Source: Streptomyces sp. CB03234 (GTDB lineage Bacteria; Actinomycetota; Actinomycetes; Streptomycetales; Streptomycetaceae). From it: DNA of 64,000 nucleotides. Positions 7,101 to 13,993 of the stretch are shown in pieces. The notes under the pieces were generated by a model. The model was not told the origin of the DNA. It did no database searches and saw nothing but the letters and a program-made list of their open reading frames with translations. A program made the translations under genes and the position numbers. Where the stretch lies: contig NZ_LIYH01000002.1 of the NCBI RefSeq assembly GCF_001905885.1, forward strand, positions 1,045,591 through 1,109,590, written 5' to 3'. The stretch's first letter is position 1, and every line of letters starts with the position of its first letter.

Positions 7101-10072
7101 GCTCGGCGCCGCCGCCGTTCAAGGAGCCGGTTTCTGACGCGTCGGAGGCAGCACCGCCGGACACCGCCACCACCGCCCCACCGGACACCGCCACCGCCGT
7201 GCGCGACCTCCTCGCGCGGGCCACCGAACTGGACCCCGGGCTGATCGGCATGGACACCCGCCTGCTGACCGACCTGCACCTCACGTCCCTCACGGTCACC
7301 CAGCTCGCCGCCACCGCCGCGCACCGCATGGGCCGCCGCCCGCCGGCCGCCCCGCTCTCGCTGGCCGACGCCCGGGTGCGCGACCTCGTCGAAGCCCTCG
7401 ACGCGCTGCCCTCCGCCGGCGACGCCGCGCCCGACACGGTCGCCACCGGCGTCGACACCTGGGTCCGCTGCTTCACCGAACGGCTGCGCCCGGCGGGGCG
7501 CGGCGCCCTGCCGCGGCCCAGCGCCGGATGGCGCACCACCGTGCTGGGCGACGGGGACCTCGCCGTACGCGCGAAGGAGTTGTACGGCGCCGCCAGCGGC
7601 GAGGACACGGAACTGCTGTACGTACCGAAAACCCCCGGCCCGCCCCCGATCGCCCGCCTCCTGGACACCGCCCGTTCCGCGCTCCGCACCGGGCGCCTGG
7701 TCGTCGTGGCGCACGACACCGCCCTCGCGGGGTTCCTCGGCAGCCTCCACAAGGAGCACCCCGGCCTGGGCGTCACCCTGATCCGCGTCCCGCCGACCGA
7801 GGCGGGCCTCCGGCACGCCACCCGCTGGGCGGGCGCCGAACCCGGCCGCTACCAGGAGCTGGTCCTCGACGAGCAGGGCACACCGCACGTCCCGGCGGAA
7901 CACGCCCTGCGGCTCCCCGAGTCCGGGCCGCACCCCGGGAGCCCGCTGCCCCTGGGCCCCGAGGACGTCCTGCTCGTCAGCGGCGGCGGCAAGGGCATCG
8001 GCCACACCTGCGCCATGGCGCTCGCACGGCACACCGGTGTGCGGCTCGCCCTGATCGGCCGGGCCCGGCCGGAGGACGACGAGACGCTGCGTACGAACCT
8101 GGCGGCGCTGGACGCGGCGGGGGCGGGGGTCGCGTACGAGGCGGCCGACCTCACCGACGCCACGGCGGTCGCCGATGCCGTTGGCCGCCTGACCGACCGG
8201 CTCGGCCACCCGGTCACCGGCGTCCTGCACGCCGCCGGGATCAACGAACCGGCCCGCTTCGCCGACCTGGACGAGGCGCGCGCCGAGGCCCACGTCGCCG
8301 TGAAGGTCGCCGGGCTGCGCCACCTCCTCGCGGCGCTGCCCAGCGAGCGGCTGCGGCTGCTCGCCGCCTTCGGCTCGGTGATCGGCCGTCACGGCCTGCC
8401 CGGCGAGAGCCACTACGCCCTCGCCAACGGCCTGCTGCGTACCGAGACGGAAAGGCTGGCGGCCGAACTGCCGCCGCACTGCCGGGTCCTGAACGTCGAC
8501 TGGTCGGTGTGGTCCGGCGCGGGCATGGGCGTACGCCTGGGCGTGCTCGACGCGCTGGCGCGCGAGGACGTCACGGCGATCGCGCCCGACACGGGCGTGG
8601 ACCTGTTCCTGCGCCTCCTCGCGGCCCGTACCGGGGCGCCGCCGACGGTCGCCGTGCACGGCAGGCTCGGGCGGGACGCGCCGGTGCCCGCCGTGCCCGG
8701 CCCGCCGCAGCGGTTCCTGGAGGACCTCCGCGTCCACTACCCGGGCGTGGAGCTGGTCACCGAGACGCGGCTCGCCCTCGGCACCGACCCGTACCTGGCC
8801 GGCCACCGGCTGGACGGCCTCGTCTGGCTCCCCGGCGTCCTCGGGCTGGAGGCCCTGGCCCAGGTGGCCTCCGCCGTGGCCGGCGGGCCGCTGTACGGGG
8901 CCCGCGACATCACCTGGGCGAGCCCGGTGACCGTACCGGAGGAGGGGTCCCGCACGGTGCGGGTGTGCGCGCTGCACCGGGGGGACCGCGTCGAGGCCGT
9001 ACTGCGCAGTGACGAGGACGACTTCTGCGTGGACCACTTCCGCGCGGTCTTCCCGCTCGCGGCGCCCTCCCCGAACGGACACCACCCGCAGCCCGCGACG
9101 AGCGGCGAGGCGCCGCCGTACGCCGACGAACTGTACGCCGACGAGCTGTACGGGCCGCTGTACTTCCACACCGGCCGTTTCCGGCGGGTGCGGAGCCTGG
9201 CCGCGCCCTCCGCGCGCGGCTGCCTGGCCACCCTGGGCGCCGGGGGGCCCGCCCCGTGGTTCCGGGCGCCGCTCGCCGGGCCGTTGCTGGGGGATCCGTC
9301 CGCCAACGACGCCACGCTGCACGCGCTGCAGGCCTGCGTGCCGCACCGCCGGCTGCTGCCGGTGGCCGCCCAGTCGCTGACGGTCCGGCCGGGGGGCGGA
9401 CCGGTGGAGCGGGTGCGGGGCACCGAGATCTCGGCCGCGGACGGGGAGTACGTGTGGGACGTGGAGGGCCAGGACGCCTCGGGCCGTCCCGTCGTCCGGT
9501 GGCGCGGCCTGCGGCTGAGGGACGTGGGCCCGTTGCCGCGCGGGGAGCGCCCCTGGCCGGGTCCTCTGCTGGCCGTCCTGCTGGAGCGGGTGGCGGCGGC
9601 GCTCGGCCTGGGCGGCGGACTGCGCGTGACGGTCCGGCCCGGTGAACGGTCCCCGGCAGCGCGCCGCCCGCGCCCCGGCCTGTCCCGCAGCCACCTGAAC
9701 GGACTGGTGCTCCAGACCGAGAGCGGGGCTCATGGTGACGTCGCCTGCGACTGGGAGGCCGTGGCCGCGCGCGGCGAGGACGTCTGGCGGCGGCTGCTCG
9801 GTACGGACCACCTGGCCCTCGCCGCGTTGCTGCGGCGCCAGAGCGGCGAGCCGTTCGAGGTGGCGGCCACCCGGGTGTGGACGGCGGTGGAGTGCCTGGC
9901 CAAGGCGGGCCGCCCGCCGGGCGCGCCGCTGTCGCTGGGCGGCGTCTTCGACGGCGGGTGGGTCCTGATGCGCTCCGGTGACGCCCTGATCGCCTCCGGA
10001 GTCGTACGGGTGGCCCAGGTGGAGGGGCCGGTGGCGGTGGCGGTGCTGAGGAGCCGGGAGGGCGGCCGATGA
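4106..10072 (+). CDS. pksE: Iterative enediyne polyketide synthase PksE (KS-AT-ACP-KR-DH-PPTase)
   Basis: This 1,988-residue iterative type I PKS builds the polyene from which the enediyne core is made. The order is diagnostic. KS has DGACASS (Cys217), HGTGT (His350) and NIGHTK (His387). AT has FPGQG (705) and GHSLGE (Ser751). A central ACP has DLHLTSLTV (attachment Ser1061). KR has a glycine-rich loop, SGGGKGIG (about 1292). DH has GHRLDGLVWLPG (His1567). A C-terminal phosphopantetheinyl-transferase-like domain has ACDWEAV (about 1880) and TRVWTAVECLAKAG, so the protein may prime its own ACP. Two oddities: a roughly 115-residue Ala/Pro/Val-rich spacer between KS and AT (about 485-600), and only 46 residues between FPGQG and the AT serine. 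ATGA overlaps couple it to unbU and tebC. Confidence 0.97.
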   Translation: MSDAYDGPALAIVGMACRYPDAERPDRLWETVLDQRRAFRRLPTERLDADDYYDRDPTAPDRTYSLYAAVLEGWTFDRSAFRIPGPVYRAGDPAHWLALETAARALEDAGFPGGTGLARDRVAVVLGNSLTGDATRAGTLRLRWPYVRRVLAAALEAAHITGDVRDDVVRRAAAGYLAPFPPTTEESLAGALSNTIAGRICNHFDFHGGGYTVDGACASSLLAVVELCRALRDHSVDFGLAGGVDLSLDPFELVGFAKTGALAADRMRVYDERSAGFWPGEGCGMLALMRAADARAAGLPVYAEIRGWGISSDGNGGITRPARDGQLLALRRAYELAGADPADVLLHEGHGTGTQVGDEVELTALTALREGARARAALGTVKANIGHTKAAAGAAGVIKAAMSLHTGVLPPTTGCETPHPVLRAPGSPLRILRRPEHWPAGPRLAGVSSMGFGGINAHLVLSAPEEPVPATERQRHAAGGRAAGAAVPERHAGRSAPGAAMPAPRAAVPERRAAVPAPGAAGSAVPAPGVVEAVGPVAEAAGAAVPVAEADPAVPEVAVSAPVAGAAAPVAGADPAVPGAAGAAARADVSVPRVGLSVRRPAPEQAVVAAAGADPGELRVFFARVAEVAPRLSFAEVHDLAAQSARERPAGPVRAALVAATPDELAARAASVAACLAAGPAPGGLTRLPGGWVGHGVRGRVTLLFPGQGAPGPTATTSTGTAQPAIHRASLGGLRLLDALGVTATAAVGHSLGEVTALVWSGALSVRDGFRLVRARGTLMAALGASGTGMLSLRTEASAARALCAGTELVVAAYNGPRSVVVAGPVADLREVAARAERAGVARTVLPVSHAFHSPAVQPCVPPLRRVLAAVDFRPPVRRLVSTVHGRALTPDDDLAALLADQVTAPVRFWDAVSGVLPDTDLLCACGPGQGLAALLADQGCGVPVVTIGSGDPDTATTAHAAAALFAAGACEGLDALTAGRAARPIDLWRERTFLASPCSAPPPFKEPVSDASEAAPPDTATTAPPDTATAVRDLLARATELDPGLIGMDTRLLTDLHLTSLTVTQLAATAAHRMGRRPPAAPLSLADARVRDLVEALDALPSAGDAAPDTVATGVDTWVRCFTERLRPAGRGALPRPSAGWRTTVLGDGDLAVRAKELYGAASGEDTELLYVPKTPGPPPIARLLDTARSALRTGRLVVVAHDTALAGFLGSLHKEHPGLGVTLIRVPPTEAGLRHATRWAGAEPGRYQELVLDEQGTPHVPAEHALRLPESGPHPGSPLPLGPEDVLLVSGGGKGIGHTCAMALARHTGVRLALIGRARPEDDETLRTNLAALDAAGAGVAYEAADLTDATAVADAVGRLTDRLGHPVTGVLHAAGINEPARFADLDEARAEAHVAVKVAGLRHLLAALPSERLRLLAAFGSVIGRHGLPGESHYALANGLLRTETERLAAELPPHCRVLNVDWSVWSGAGMGVRLGVLDALAREDVTAIAPDTGVDLFLRLLAARTGAPPTVAVHGRLGRDAPVPAVPGPPQRFLEDLRVHYPGVELVTETRLALGTDPYLAGHRLDGLVWLPGVLGLEALAQVASAVAGGPLYGARDITWASPVTVPEEGSRTVRVCALHRGDRVEAVLRSDEDDFCVDHFRAVFPLAAPSPNGHHPQPATSGEAPPYADELYADELYGPLYFHTGRFRRVRSLAAPSARGCLATLGAGGPAPWFRAPLAGPLLGDPSANDATLHALQACVPHRRLLPVAAQSLTVRPGGGPVERVRGTEISAADGEYVWDVEGQDASGRPVVRWRGLRLRDVGPLPRGERPWPGPLLAVLLERVAAALGLGGGLRVTVRPGERSPAARRPRPGLSRSHLNGLVLQTESGAHGDVACDWEAVAARGEDVWRRLLGTDHLALAALLRRQSGEPFEVAATRVWTAVECLAKAGRPPGAPLSLGGVFDGGWVLMRSGDALIASGVVRVAQVEGPVAVAVLRSREGGR

Positions 10073-10512
10073 CGACGGTGACGACACCCACGTACACGTA
10101 CGAACATCTGGTCACGCTGGAGGAGACCAACCTCGTCGGCAACGTCTACTTCACCAACTACCTGCGCTGGCAGGGTCATTGCCGTGAGCGGTTCCTCGCC
10201 GAACGGGCGCCGGGGGTGATGCGGGCGCTGCGGGGCGGGCTGGCGCTGGTGACGGTGGACTGCCACTGCGCGTACTTCAGCGAGCTGTACGCCATGGACC
10301 GGGTCGGCATCCGGATGTCGCTGACCGCGTGCGGCGACCACCAGGTCGGCATGGGCTTCGACTACTACCGCGTCAACTCCGCCGTGCCGCAGCTCGTCGC
10401 GCGCGGCGGCCAGACCGTGGCGTGCATGCGCCGCACCGGGCAGGGGATGCGGCCGGTTCCGGTGCCGGACGAACTGCGCGCCGCGCTCGCCCCGTACAGG
10501 AGCCCGGAATGA
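10069..10512 (+). CDS. tebC: Enediyne thioesterase TebC / E10 (hot-dog fold)
   Basis: This 147-residue 4HBT-family hot-dog thioesterase carries the enediyne signature TNLVGNVYFTNYLRWQG (residues about 20-37) and the following HCRE. In characterised enediyne systems the E10 enzyme releases the PksE polyene from the ACP, giving heptaene-type products in reconstituted systems. The ATG at 10069 lies inside the pksE stop (ATGA overlap), and its own stop overlaps the flavin reductase start, so all three are co-translated. Length and motif are standard; nothing appears missing. Confidence 0.95.
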   Translation: MTTVTTPTYTYEHLVTLEETNLVGNVYFTNYLRWQGHCRERFLAERAPGVMRALRGGLALVTVDCHCAYFSELYAMDRVGIRMSLTACGDHQVGMGFDYYRVNSAVPQLVARGGQTVACMRRTGQGMRPVPVPDELRAALAPYRSPE

Positions 10513-11042
10513 ATCCCGAGGCCGACGCCTTCCGCGCCACGATGGCGCACATGCCCACCTGTGTCACCGTCGTCACCGCCTCCGCCCGCCACGGCCCGGT
10601 CGGCTGCACGGCCAGTGCCGTCCTGTCCCTCTCGCTGCACCCGCCCGGCCTGCTGGTGTCCCTGTCCGCGTCCGGTCGCACCGCCCGCGAGATCCGGCGG
10701 GTCGGTGCCTTCGCGGTCAACGTGCTGAGCTGGGAGCAGCGCGACCTGACGCGGCGGTTCGCGGAGGAGCCCCCGTGCCGCCGTTTCGTGGGTGTGCCGT
10801 GGGCGGTGCAGGACGGCCAGCCGGTGCTGACGGGCGCGGCGGCAAGGGTCGTCTGCGCCGTCGACAGCTGTTATGACGTGTGGGACCACACGCTGCTGGT
10901 GGGGCGGGTGGTGCACAGCGCCCATGATCCGGACCGTACGCCGCTGCTCCACCACCGCCGTACGCACGACCGCCCGGCGGCACAGGGAGTGCCGCCGGGC
11001 GCTCGTTCCCATCCTTCCAGGCTTACGGGAAGGTCAGCTTGA
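10509..11042 (+). CDS. Flavin reductase family protein of the enediyne cluster
   Basis: This 177-residue protein matches small flavin:NAD(P)H reductases (Flavin_Reduct domain) that supply reduced flavin to two-component monooxygenases. Family sequence is seen in TCVTVVTASARHGPVGCTAS (residues about 17-36), FAVNVLSWEQRDL and DHTLLVGRVVHSAHDPDRTP. Enediyne clusters often carry such a reductase for a flavin-dependent halogenase or hydroxylase, which would lie left of this window. The start overlaps the tebC stop (ATGA). The family normally ends just after the 'LLHHRR' strand. Here about 27 extra residues are encoded by a terminator-like hairpin and by 20 bases that overlap the 3' end of the convergent protease gene, so the tail is probably not functional. 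Confidence 0.85.
   Translation: MNPEADAFRATMAHMPTCVTVVTASARHGPVGCTASAVLSLSLHPPGLLVSLSASGRTAREIRRVGAFAVNVLSWEQRDLTRRFAEEPPCRRFVGVPWAVQDGQPVLTGAAARVVCAVDSCYDVWDHTLLVGRVVHSAHDPDRTPLLHHRRTHDRPAAQGVPPGARSHPSRLTGRSA
10971..11001. terminator. 13-bp perfect hairpin, probable bidirectional terminator
   Basis: The arms CGCCCGGCGGCAC and GTGCCGCCGGGCG are perfect complements around a five-base loop. The hairpin sits 22 bases beyond the stop of the minus-strand M4 protease gene and inside the last part of the flavin reductase frame. GC-rich stems without a U-tract are usual for Streptomyces terminators. It could stop both the enediyne operon and the protease transcript. Confidence 0.7.
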
Positions 11043-13068
11043 CGCTGTTGATGTAGCCGGTGTCCTGCGCGGCGACGTCCTGGACGCGCAGCTTCCAGGC
11101 ACCGTTGGCGACCTCGCTGGAGGCGTTGACCGTGTAGGTGGCCTTGACGTTGTCGGCCGAGTCGTTGCTGCTGGAGTTCTTCAGCCGGTACGCCGTGCCG
11201 TCGGGGGCCACCAGGTCCACGACCAGGTCACCGCGCCAGGTGTGGACGATGTCGACGTCGACCTTGAGCGCGGCGGGGGCGTTGCCGGCGATGCCGGTGA
11301 CGTTCACCGTGGAGGTGACGGCGGCGCCGTTGTCCGGGATGGCGACGTCGGCGGTGTTCTCGAAGGTCTTGCCGGTGCCGGGGTCGCCGCCGCCGGGGCG
11401 GGAACCGACGTTGATACCGGCCCAGGCGTGCTCGACGGCCTTCACCTCGGCGCTGCCGGCGCCGTACAGCTCGGTGGCGACCGCGACGGTTCCGGTGCGG
11501 GCGCCGGCGTAATTGGTGGTGGAGGTGAACTTGGTGGTGAGGGCCTTGTACCAGATCAGCGCGGCCTTGTCGCGGCCGATGCCGGTGACGGGCAGGCCGT
11601 CGGAGGTCGGCGAGTCGTAGGTGACGCCGTTGATGGTCTTGGTGCCGCTGCCCTCGGAGAGCAGGTAGAACCAGTGGTTGGCCGGTCCTGACGAGTAGTG
11701 CACGTCGATGCCGCCGATACCGGAGTACCAGTAGTCCTTCGACGAGCCGTCCTTGCTGGGCTTGTCCATGTAGCGCAGCGGGGTGCCGTTGCCCCGGATG
11801 TCGATCTTCTCGCCGACGTAGTAGTCGCCCTTGTCCAGGGCGTTGTTGGCGTAGAACTCGACGGCGGCGGCGAAGATGTCGGAGGTCGCCTCGTTCAGGC
11901 CGCCGGACTCGCCGCTGTAGACGAGCTTGGCGGTGTTGGAGGTGACGCCGTGGGTCATCTCGTGGGCGGCGACGTCGATGGACGTCAGCGGCCGGGCGTT
12001 GTTCGCCCCGTCGCCGTACGTCATGCAGAAGCAGCTGTCCTGCCAGAAGGCGTTGACGTACGCGTTGCCGTAGTGGACGCGGCTGTACGCGCCGACACCG
12101 TCGCCCCGGATGCCCGAGCGGCCGTGGACGTTCTTGTAGTAGTCCCAGGTGACCCCGGCGCCGAAGTGGGCGTCGGCGCCGGCCGTCTCCAGGTTCTGCG
12201 GGGTGCCGTCGCCCCAGATGTCGTCGGGCCCGGAGAACAGTGTCCCGGTGCCGGAGGTGCCGCGGTTGAGGTTGTTCGTCCGGTGGTTGCCGCGGCCGGT
12301 GTCGGTCAGCGTGTACGAGCTTCCCGACTGCGCGGTGCCGACCGTGACCTGGCCGCTGTACTGGGTGTTGCCGGTGCCGTTGTGGACGGCCTGCCACTCG
12401 AAGAGCTTGGCGCCCGTGGTGGCGTCGGTGACGACGTGCAGCTCGTTCGGGGTGCCGTCGTGCTGGAGGCCGCCGACGACGGTCTCGTACGCCAGGACCG
12501 GCTTGCCCTGTGCGAGCCAGACCACCTTGCGCGGGGCGCGCTCGGCGTCGGTCGCCTTGGAGCCCTCGGCGCGGGCCGCGGTCAGGGCCTGCTTCTCGGC
12601 GGTGGCCGGGGCGATGTCCGCGGTGGTGTCGACGCCCTTGAGCTCCGCCCGGGACGCCTTGCTGACGGCCTGCGTCTGCCCGGCCTTGGTCTCGGTGATG
12701 ACGAGGTCGCCGCCGAGGACGGGGAGCCCGGCGTAGGTGCGCTCGTAGCGGGTGTGGGTGGTGCCGTCGCGGTCCTGGACGACATCGCGGACGGCGAGCT
12801 TCTCCTGGGCGCCGAGGCCGAGTTCCCTGGCCGTGTCGGCCTTGGTGGCCTCGGCCGCGCGTATCAGCGCGGTGCGCTGCGCGGGGGAGAGGTCGGCGGG
12901 CAGGGCGCCTGGGTCGGCCTTGCCGGCCGCCTGGGCCTTGGGGGCCGACGGGGCCGCGGGGGTGTCGGCGGCGGTGGCGGCACCGGTCTGCACGCCCACG
13001 GCGAGCATGGCGGCGGCGGCGATCAGAGCGCCTGTCGCGGTGGCGCGACGGCTGGGCGTGGATCTCAC
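11023..13068 (-). CDS. Secreted M4 (thermolysin-type) neutral metalloprotease with P domain
   Basis: This 681-residue precursor has a signal peptide with a positively charged start and a long Ala-rich core ending near AATAADTP. An FTP/PepSY propeptide follows (about residues 60-240, with YAGLPVLGGDLVI). The M4 catalytic domain has zinc motif HEMTH at 369-373 and a third ligand in GGLNEATSD. The C-terminal proprotein-convertase P domain has VDIVHTWRGDLVVDLVAPDG. It should mature outside the cell by propeptide cleavage and digest protein. The GTG at 13068 was chosen because AAAGGAG lies five to seven bases upstream and the signal peptide then begins properly; a longer frame upstream lacks both. 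Its end overlaps the enediyne flavin reductase by 20 bases, marking the cluster border. Confidence 0.92.
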   Translation of the reverse strand: MRSTPSRRATATGALIAAAAMLAVGVQTGAATAADTPAAPSAPKAQAAGKADPGALPADLSPAQRTALIRAAEATKADTARELGLGAQEKLAVRDVVQDRDGTTHTRYERTYAGLPVLGGDLVITETKAGQTQAVSKASRAELKGVDTTADIAPATAEKQALTAARAEGSKATDAERAPRKVVWLAQGKPVLAYETVVGGLQHDGTPNELHVVTDATTGAKLFEWQAVHNGTGNTQYSGQVTVGTAQSGSSYTLTDTGRGNHRTNNLNRGTSGTGTLFSGPDDIWGDGTPQNLETAGADAHFGAGVTWDYYKNVHGRSGIRGDGVGAYSRVHYGNAYVNAFWQDSCFCMTYGDGANNARPLTSIDVAAHEMTHGVTSNTAKLVYSGESGGLNEATSDIFAAAVEFYANNALDKGDYYVGEKIDIRGNGTPLRYMDKPSKDGSSKDYWYSGIGGIDVHYSSGPANHWFYLLSEGSGTKTINGVTYDSPTSDGLPVTGIGRDKAALIWYKALTTKFTSTTNYAGARTGTVAVATELYGAGSAEVKAVEHAWAGINVGSRPGGGDPGTGKTFENTADVAIPDNGAAVTSTVNVTGIAGNAPAALKVDVDIVHTWRGDLVVDLVAPDGTAYRLKNSSSNDSADNVKATYTVNASSEVANGAWKLRVQDVAAQDTGYINSVKLTFP

Positions 13069-13303
13069 GCAGACTCCTTTTGCGAGGGGGGTACCGGGAC
13101 GGCTGGGTGGGCCGGCCGGTCGGAGCAGCCTGAACGAGCGCGGAACATGTGCGGGCCGAACGGAAGAACGCATGTCGAACACGTGGTGCGGAGAACGGGG
13201 TAAGAGTGGCGCCGGTAATGGCTTCCTGTCAGGAGCGCGTCAATAGATTGGCCGGAATTCGTCCGTTGCCCGAAAACCCGTGTTCGTTGAGCGGACGTTT
13301 CGG

Positions 13304-13329
13304 CGAGGGGCCGGCCACCCGGCCCCTCG
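13304..13329 (-). terminator. 11-bp GC hairpin downstream of the FMN reductase
   Basis: Arms CGAGGGGCCGG and CCGGCCCCTCG pair perfectly around a four-base loop, eight bases after the TAA stop of the minus-strand reductase. It separates that operon from the protease promoter region. Confidence 0.7.
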
Positions 13330-13337
13330 CGCCGGGG

Positions 13338-13940
13338 TTACCGCACCTCGTACGGATAGCGCGCGAGCGGGGCCTCGCCCTGGAAGAAGCTCTTGGCGCG
13401 GACCATCGCCCGCTCGTCGTCACGCACCTGCCCGGGCCGCGAACCATTGCCGAACAGCACCCCGCCGAAGCGCATCCCCATGTACGCCGCCGAGTTGTTG
13501 AGCGCGGTCACCAGCCCGTCGGCGACGACCTCCTCGTCGTGCGCCATGACCGTCACGCCCCACAGGGTCCGGCCCGCCATCCGCTCCTTGAAGTCCAGGC
13601 CGGGCACCTTCAGCCAGCCCGACCAGTAGTCGAGGTAGCGCTTGGTCTGCGCCGAGAGGGTGTACCAGTACAGGGGCGAGGCGATGACGATGTCGGTGGC
13701 CTCCAGGGTGGCCCGCCGCAACCCCTCCTCGATCTCGCCGGCCGGCCAGGCGTCGGTCTCGTGCCGCCCGTCCTGGAAGTCGGGCAACGGCAGTTGGGCC
13801 AGATCCACCCAGCGCTGAGGTATGCCGACGGGCAACTGCGCGGCTGCGGCGCGGGCGAGGATCTCGGTGTTGCCGTCGGTGCGGGAGCTGCCGAGGACGA
13901 AGAGGAACGAGCGGTCGGTACGTGCGGCATCGGTGGTCAT
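13338..13940 (-). CDS. NAD(P)H-dependent FMN reductase / flavodoxin-like oxidoreductase
   Basis: This 200-residue flavodoxin-fold protein has the FMN phosphate loop LGSSRTDGNTEILA at about residues 15-28 and the ring-contact segment ASPLYWYTLSAQTKRYLDYW at about 88-107, typical of NADPH-dependent FMN or quinone reductases (FMN_red, WrbA/iron-sulfur flavoprotein relatives). It is cytosolic; the substrate is unknown. I chose ATG 13940, preceded by a GGAAG; another ATG six codons upstream is possible. It lies 53 bases downstream of the ABC exporter pair on the same strand and could be the third gene of that operon. A hairpin follows its stop. Confidence 0.85.
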   Translation of the reverse strand: MTTDAARTDRSFLFVLGSSRTDGNTEILARAAAAQLPVGIPQRWVDLAQLPLPDFQDGRHETDAWPAGEIEEGLRRATLEATDIVIASPLYWYTLSAQTKRYLDYWSGWLKVPGLDFKERMAGRTLWGVTVMAHDEEVVADGLVTALNNSAAYMGMRFGGVLFGNGSRPGQVRDDERAMVRAKSFFQGEAPLARYPYEVR

Positions 13941-13993
13941 GTCTGCTTCCAACTCCATGCACGTGCACGGATATTCCGCCAAACCGAACCGGT

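Noticed and set aside
3929..10087. A 2,052-residue open frame on the minus strand opposite pksE
   Set aside because: It mirrors the PKS codons, is Gly/Arg/Ala/Val-rich without any domain and has no ribosome site. It is a shadow produced by very high GC content.
10509..11042. A frameshift or pseudogene in the flavin reductase
   Set aside because: All conserved blocks up to DPDRTP are in one frame; only the non-conserved tail is unusual, so the gene is kept as functional.
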